64,000 nt of DNA from Siphonodentalium dalli (lineage: Eukaryota > Mollusca > Scaphopoda > Gadilida > Siphonodentaliidae): NCBI GenBank assembly GCA_032622095.1, contig CP136064.1, forward strand, positions 261,373,863 to 261,437,862, in the 5' to 3' direction. The notes below the pieces were generated by a model that had not been told where the DNA came from, did not search any database, and saw nothing but the letters and a program-made list of their open reading frames with translations. Below are positions 57,001 through 64,000 of the stretch, one piece after another (position 1 is the stretch's first letter; every line of letters starts with the position of its first letter). Position numbers and translations under genes: made by a program.

Positions 57001-60000
57001 ATGGCGTAATATAAGAATTTTCGGGGTCCTGACTCTATTTCGTGACCCGTCCTGACCCAATTTCTTAAAATCTCAACTGCGTGTGGCGGAAATCCTATAC
57101 AGAATTGCCTACCCTATCTGTGATATCGAAATCACGAAGAGCTATGTCGTGACACTTACTCGTCACAAATTTTAATGGCGTAATATGTGAATTTTCGGGG
57201 TTCCGACTCTATTTCGTGACCCGTCCTGACCCAATTTCTCAAAATCTGAACTGCCTGTGGCGGAAATCCTGTACAGAATTGCGTTCCCTGTGTGTGATGT
57301 CGAAATCACGAAGAGTTAGGCCGTGATACTTACTCGTCACCAATTTTAATGGCGTAATATGTAAATTTTCGGGGCCCCGTCCCTATTTCGTGACCCGTCC
57401 TGACCCCATTTCTTAAAATCTGAACTGCGTGTGGCGGAAATCCTGTACATAACTGCACTCCCTCTTTGTGATGTCGAAATCACGAAGAGTTAGACCGTGA
57501 TACTTACTCGTCACCAATTTTAATGGCGTAATATATGAATTTCCGGGGTCCCGTCTCTATGTCGTGACCCGTCTTGACCCAATTTCTTAAAATCTCAACT
57601 GCGTGTGGCGGAAATCCTGTACAGAATTGCCTGCCCTGTCTGTGGTATCGAATCACGAGGATCAAGGCCGTGATACTTACTCCTCACCAATTTTAATGGC
57701 GCAATATGTGAATTTTCGGGGTCCCGACTCTATTTCGTGACCCGTCCAGACCCAATTTCTTAAAATCTGAACTGCGTGTGGCGGAAATCCTATACATAAT
57801 TGCCTGCCCTGTCTGTGATATCGAAAGCACGAAGAGTTAGGCCGTGATACTTACTCGTCACCAATTTTAATGGCGTAATATATGAATTTCCGGGGTCCCG
57901 TCTCTATTTCGTGACCCGTCCTGACCCAATTTATCAAAATCTGAACTGCGTGTGGCGGAAATCCTGTACAGAATTGCCTTCCCTGTGTGTGATGCCGAAA
58001 TGACGAAGAGTTAGGCCGTGATACTTACTCGTCACCAATTTTTAATGGCGTAATATATGCATTTCCGGGGTCCCGTCTCTATTTCGTGACCCGTCCTGAT
58101 CCCATTTCTTAAAATCTGAACTGCGCGTGGCGGAAATCCTGTACAGAATTGCCTGCCCTGCCTTTGTTGTCGAAATCACGACGAGAAAGGCCGTGAAACA
58201 TACTCGTCACACATTTTAATGGCGTAATATATGAATTATGGGGTCCTGACTCTATTTCGTGACCAGTCCTGACCCAATTTCTTAAAATCTCAACTGTGTG
58301 TGGCGGAAATCCTATACATAATTGCCTGCCCCTGTCTGTGGTATCGAAAGCACGAAGAGTTAGGCCGTGATACTTACTCGTCACCAATTTTAATGGCGTA
58401 ATATGTAAATTTTCGGGGTCTCGTCTCTATTTCGTGACCAGTCCTGACCCAATTTTTTTAAATCTGAACTGCTTGTGGAAGAAATCCTATACATAATTGC
58501 CTGCCCCTATCTGTGATATCGAAAGCACGAAGAGTTAGGCCGTGATACTTACTCGTCACCAATTTTAATGGCGTAATATGTGAATTTTCGGGGCCCCGTC
58601 CCTATTTCGTGACCCGTCCTGACCCCATTTCTTAAAATCTGAACTGCGTGTGGCGGAAATCCTGTACAGAATTGCCTGCCCTGCATGTGTTGTCGAAATC
58701 ACGACGAGAAAGGCCGTGATACATACTCGTCACACATTTTAATGGCGTAATATAAGAATTTTCGGGGTCCTGACTCTATTTCGTGACCCGTCCTGACCCA
58801 ATTTCTTAAAATCTAAACTGCGTGTGGCGGAAATCCTATACAGAATTGCCTACCCTATCTGTGATATCGAAATCACGAAGAGCTATGTCGTGACACTTAC
58901 TCGTCACAAATTTTAATGGCGTAATATGTGAATTTTCGGGGGCCCGTCCCTATTTCGTGACCCGTCCTGACCCCATTTCTTAAAATCTGAACTGCGTGTG
59001 GCGGAAATCCTGTACATAACTGCACTCCCTCTGTGTGATGTCGAAATCACGAAGAGTTAGACCGTGATACTTACTCGTCACCAATTTTAATGGCGTAATA
59101 TATGAATTTCCGGGGTCCCGTCTCTATGTCGTGAGTCGTCCTGACCCAATTTCTTAAAATCTCAACTGCGTGTGGCGGAAATCCTGTACAGAATTGCCCG
59201 CCCTGTCTGTGGTATCGAAATCACGAAGAGCAAGGCCGTGATACTTACTCCTCACCAATTTTAATGGCGTAATATGTGAATTTTCGGGGTCCCGACTCTA
59301 TTTCGTGACCCGTCCAGACCCAATTTCTTAAAATCTGAACTGCGTGTGGCGGAAATCCTATACATAATTGCCTGCCCTGTCTGTGATATCGAAAGCACGA
59401 AGAGTTAGGTCGTGATACTTACTCGTCACCAATTTTAATGGCGTAATATATGAATTTCCGGGGTCCCGTCTCTATTTCGTGACCCGTCCTGACCCAATTT
59501 ATCAAAATCTGAACTGCGTGTGGCGGAAATCCTGTACAGAATTGCCTTCCCTGTGTGTGATGCCGAAATGACGAAGAGTTAGGCCGTGATACTTACTCGT
59601 CACCAATTTTTAATGGCGTAATATATGCATTTCCGGGGTCCCGTCTCTATTTCGTGACCCGTCCTGACACAATTTCTTAAAATCTGAACTGCGCGTGGCG
59701 GAAATCCTGTACAGAATTGCCAGCCCTGCCTTTGTTGTCGAAATCGCGACGAAAAAGGCCGTGAAACATACTCGTCACACATTTTAATGGCGTAATATAT
59801 GAATTATGGGGTCCTGACTCTATTTCGTGACCAGTCCTGACCCAATTTCTCAAAATCTGAACTGTGTGTGGCGGAAATCCTGTACATAATTGCCTTCCCT
59901 GTGCGTAATTTCGAAATCACAAAGAGTTAGGCCGTTATACTTACTCGTCACCAGTTTTAATGGCGTAATATATGAATTTCCGGGTTTCCCGTCTCTATTT

Positions 60001-63000
60001 CGTGACCCGTCCTGACCCAATTTCTTAAAATCTCAACTGTGTGTGGCGGAAATCCTATACATAATTGCCTGCCCCTGTCTGTGGTATCGAAAGCACGAAG
60101 AGTTAGGCCGTGATACTTACTCGTCACCAATTTTAATGGCGTAATATGTGAATTTTCGGGGCCCCGTCCCTATTTCATGATCCGTCCTGACCCCATTTCT
60201 TAAAATCTGAACTGCCTGTGGCGGAAATCCTGTACAGAATTGCTTGCCCTATCTGTGATATCGAAATCACGAAGAGCTAGGTCGTGATACTTACTCCTCA
60301 CAAATTTTAATGGCGTAATATGTGAATTTTCGGGGTCCCGACTCTATTTCGTGACCCGTCCTGACCCAATTTCTTAAAATCTCAACTGCGTGTGGCGGAA
60401 ATCCTATACAGAATTGCCTGCCCTATCTGTGATATCGAAATCACGAAGAGCTATGTCGTGACACTTACTCGTCACCAATTTTAATGGCGTAATATGTGAA
60501 TGTTCGGGTCCCAACTCTATTTCGTGACCGTCCTGACTCAATTTCTTAAAATCTGAACTGCGTGTGGCGGAAGTCCTATACATAATTGCCTGCCCCTGTC
60601 TGTGATATTGAAAGCACGAAGAGTTAGGCCGTGATACTAACTCGTCACCAATTTTAATGGCGTAATATGTGAATTTTCGGGGCCCCGTCCCTATTTCGTG
60701 ACCCGTCCTGACCCCATTTCTTAAAATCTGAACTGCGTGTGGTGGACATCCTGTACATAATTGCCTGCCCTGTCTTTGATATCGAAATCACGAAGAGTTA
60801 CGCCGTGATACTTACTCCTCACCAATTTTAATGGCGTAATATGTGAATTTTCGGGGTTCCGACTCTATTTCGTTAATCGTCCTGACCCAATTTCTCAAAA
60901 TCTGAACTGCGTGTGGCGGAAATCCTGTATAGAATTGCCTTCCCTGTCTGTGATATCGAAATCACGAAGAGTTAGGCCGTGATACTTACTCGTCACCAAT
61001 TTTAATGGCGTAATATGTGAATTTTCGGGGCCTCGTCACTATTTCGTGACCCGTCCTGACCCCATTTCTTAAAATCTGCACTGCGTGTGGCGGAAATCCA
61101 ATACCGAATTGCCTGCCCTATGTGTGATATCGAAATCACGAAGAGTTAGGCGTGATACTTACTCGTCACCAATTTTAATGGCGTAATATGTGAATTTTCG
61201 GGGCCCCGTCCCTATTTCATGACCCGTCCTGATCCCATTTCTTAAAATCTGAACTGCGTGTGGCGGAAATCCTGTACATAATTGCCTGCCCTGCCTGTGT
61301 TATCGAAATCACGACGAGAAAGGCCGTGATACATACTCGTCACACATTTTAATGGCGTAATATATGAATTTCCGGGGTCCCGTCTCTATTTCGTGACCGT
61401 CCTGACCCAATTTCTCAAAATCTGAACTGCGTGTGGCGGAAATCCTATACATAATTGCCTGCCCTGTCTGTGATATCGAAAGCACGAAGAGTTAGGCCGT
61501 GATACTTACTCGTCGCCAATTTTAATGGCGTAATATATGAATTTCCGGGGTCCCGTCTCTATTTCGTGACCCGTCCTGACCCAATTTATCAAAATCTGAA
61601 CTGCGTGTGGCGGAAATCCTGTACAGAATTGCCTTCCCTGTGTGTGATGCCGAAATGACGAAGAGTTAGGCCGTGATACTTACTCGTCACCAATTTTAAT
61701 GGCGTAATATATGCATTTCCGGGGTCCCGTCTCTATTTCGTGACCCGTCCTGACCCAATTTCTTAAAATATCAACTGCGTGTTGCGGAAATCCTATACAT
61801 AATTGCCTGCTCCTGTCTGTGATATCGAAAGCACGAAGAGTTAGGCCGTGATACTTACTCGTCACCAATTTTAATGGCGTAATATGTGAATTTTCGGGGC
61901 CCCGTCCCTATTTCGTGACCCGTCCTGACCCCATTTCTTAAAATCTGAACTGCGTGTAGCGGAAATCCTGTACAGAATTGCCTGCCCTGCCTTTGATGTC
62001 GAAATCACGACGAGAAAGGCCGTGAAACATACTCGTCACACATTTTAATGGCGTAATATATGAATTATGGGGTCCTGACTCTATTTCGTGACCAGTCCTG
62101 ACCCAATTTCTCAAAATCTGAACTGTGTGTGGCGGAAATCCTGTACATAATTGCCTTCCCTGTGCGTAATTTCGAAATCACGAAGAGTTAGGCCGTTATA
62201 CTTACTCGTCACCAGTTTTAATGGCGTAATATATGAATTTCCGGGGTCCCGTCTCTATTTCGTGACCCGTCCTGACCCAATTTCTTAAAATCTCAACTGT
62301 GTGTGGCGGAAATCCTATACATAATTGCCTGCCCCTATCTGTGGTATCGAAAGCACGAAGAGTTGGGCCGTGATACTTACTCGTCACCAATTTTAATGGC
62401 GTAATATGTGAATTTTCGGGGCCCCGTCCCTATTTCATGACCCGTCCTGATCCCATTTCTTAAAATCTGAACTGCGTGTGGCGGAAATCCTGTACACAAT
62501 TGCCTGCCCAGCCTGTGTTATCGAAATCACGACGAGAAAGGCCGTGATACATACTCGTCACACATTTTAATGGCGTAATATATGAATTTCCGGGGTCCCG
62601 TCTCTATTTCGTGACCCGTCCTGACCCAATTTCTCAAAATCTGAACTGCGTGTGGCGGAAATCCTGTACAGAATTGCCTGCCCTGTCTGTGTTATCGAAA
62701 TCACGACGAGAAAGGCCGTGATACATACTCGTCGCCAATTTTAATGGCGTAATATGTGAATTTTCGGGGCCTCGTCACTATTTCGTGACCCGTCCTGACC
62801 CCATTTCTTAAAATCTGAACTGCCTGTGGCGGAAATCCTGTACAGAATTGCTTGCCCTATCTGTGATATCGAAATCACGAAGAGCTATGTCGTGACACTT
62901 ACTCGTAACCAATTTTAATGGCGTAATATGTGAATTTTCGGGTCCCAACTCTATTTCGTGACCCGTCCTGACTCAATTTCTTAAAATCTGAACTGCGTGT

Positions 63001-64000
63001 GGCGGAAGTCCTATACATAATTGCCTGCCCCTGTCTGTGATATTGAAAGCACGAAGAGTTAGGCCGTGATACTAACTCGTCACCAATTTTAATGGCGTAA
63101 TATGTGAATTTTCGGGGCCCCGTCCTTATTTCGTGACCCGTCCTGACCCCATTTCTTCAAATCTGAACTGCGTGTGGTGGAAATCCTGTACATAATTGCC
63201 TGCCCTGTCTTTGATATCGAAATCACGTAGAGTTACGCCGTGATACTTACTCCTCACCAATTTTAATGGCGTAATATGTGAATTTTCGGGGTTCCGACTC
63301 TATTTCGTGAATCGTCCTGACCCAATTTCTCAAAATCTGAACTGCGTGTGGCGGAAATCCTGTATAGAATTGCCTTCCCTGTCTGTGATATCGAAATCAC
63401 GAAGAGTTAGGCCGTGATACTTACTCGTCACCAATTTTAATGGCGTAATATGTGAATTTTCGGGGCCTCGTCACTATTTCGTGACCCGTCCTGACCCCAT
63501 TTCTTAAAATCTAAACTGCGTGTGGCGGAAATCCAATACCGAATTGCCTGCCCTATCTGTGATATCGAAATCACGAAGAGTTAGGCCGTGATACTTACTC
63601 GTCACCAATTTTAATGGCGTAATATGTGAATTTTCGGGTCCCCGTCCCTATTTCATGACCCGTCCTGATCCCATTTCTTAAAATCTGAACTGCGTGTGGC
63701 GGAAATCCTGTACATAATTGCCTGCCCTGTCTGTGTTATCGAAATCACGACGAGAAAGGCCGTGATACATACTCGTCACACATTTTAATGGCGTAATATA
63801 TAAATTTCCGGGGTCCCGTCTCTATTTCGTGACCCGTCCTGACCCAATTTCTTAAAATCTGAACTGCGTGTGGCGGAAATCCTGTACAGAATTGCCTGCC
63901 CTGTCTGTGTTATCGAAATCACGACGAGAAAGGCCGTGATAAATACTCGTCGCCAATTTTAATGGCGTAATAAGTGAATTTTCGGGGTCCCGACTCTATT
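48076..64000 (-). repeat. ~175-bp satellite, inverted main array (about 91 monomers)
   Basis: Monomers now read GATACTTACTCGTCACCAAT, TTTAATGGCGTAATATGTGA, ATTTTCGGGG, CCCGTCCTGACCC, AAAATCTGAACTGCGTGTGG, CGGAAATCCTGTACA, to the window end. The first 2-3 units after the flip are the most diverged. Two recurring variants (GACCCCATTTCTT and GACCCAATTTCTT) and longer repeats of 9-14 monomers are present. The repeated 60-92-residue minus-strand open frames (SKYHGLTLRAFD...) are one ~175-bp monomer read through, not genes. Confidence 0.95.

Noticed and set aside
48300-64000. Repeated 60-92-residue open frames (SKYHGLTLRAFD...) resembling a small protein family
   Set aside because: Each is one ~175-bp satellite monomer read from GTGACGAG to the next. 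The monomer length is not a multiple of three, and frames open and close with each variant. This is tandem DNA, not genes.
48076-64000. CRISPR-like regular repetition
   Set aside because: Repeats are ~175 bp, directly adjacent, without unique spacers, in eukaryotic intronic context.
48076-64000. Centromere-type CENP-B box in the satellite
   Set aside because: I looked for the TTCG....A..CGGG spacing on both strands of the monomer and did not find it. A centromeric role is not supported by sequence alone.

Overview
This is eukaryotic, intron-rich, AT-rich DNA, most likely from a lophotrochozoan and probably a mollusc (bivalve-like). The pointers are a DEG/ENaC channel gene of the type common in molluscs, dense TACATGTA motifs, abundant miniature inverted-repeat elements, decayed non-LTR retrotransposons and large satellite arrays. 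All assignments were made by eye from the sequence; the species is an inference.

The only host gene I can support runs on the + strand from 253 to 28073 as six exons (253-443, 10536-10701, 12016-12049, 17906-18044, 25463-25554, 27895-28073). Every intron is GT-AG and every junction keeps reading phase. Together they encode 267 residues: the first half of a degenerin/ENaC-family cation channel, with the cytoplasmic His-Gly motif, TM1, the conserved segment after TM1 and part of the cysteine-rich extracellular domain. The rest, including TM2 and the selectivity filter, is not in the window. Intron 6 is therefore at least 35.9 kb, or the gene is broken.

Introns 1-5 are packed with mobile DNA: a 145-bp divergent tandem array (7.3-8.9 kb), a 3.03-kb foldback element with about 680-bp inverted arms and a 5-bp target duplication (12417-15445), several MITE families (piggyBac-like with TTAA, TA-flanked, and one with a 9-bp duplication), two dead LINE copies (21.1-22.7 and 24.37-24.9 kb) and a 34-36-bp minisatellite (26.2-27.2 kb).

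From about 28.4 kb to the end the window is a ~175-bp satellite array, interrupted twice. A 14.76-kb segment (29340-44102) with matching inverted ends and subterminal minisatellites sits inside one monomer. It contains its own MITEs, a LINE fragment and a 2.3-kb minisatellite. A 2.73-kb composite element (45171-47900), flanked by an ATCA duplication, sits in another monomer. The array reverses orientation at about 48076 and then continues to 64000 with higher-order repeat structure. No RNA gene, CRISPR array, operon or bacterial feature was seen.
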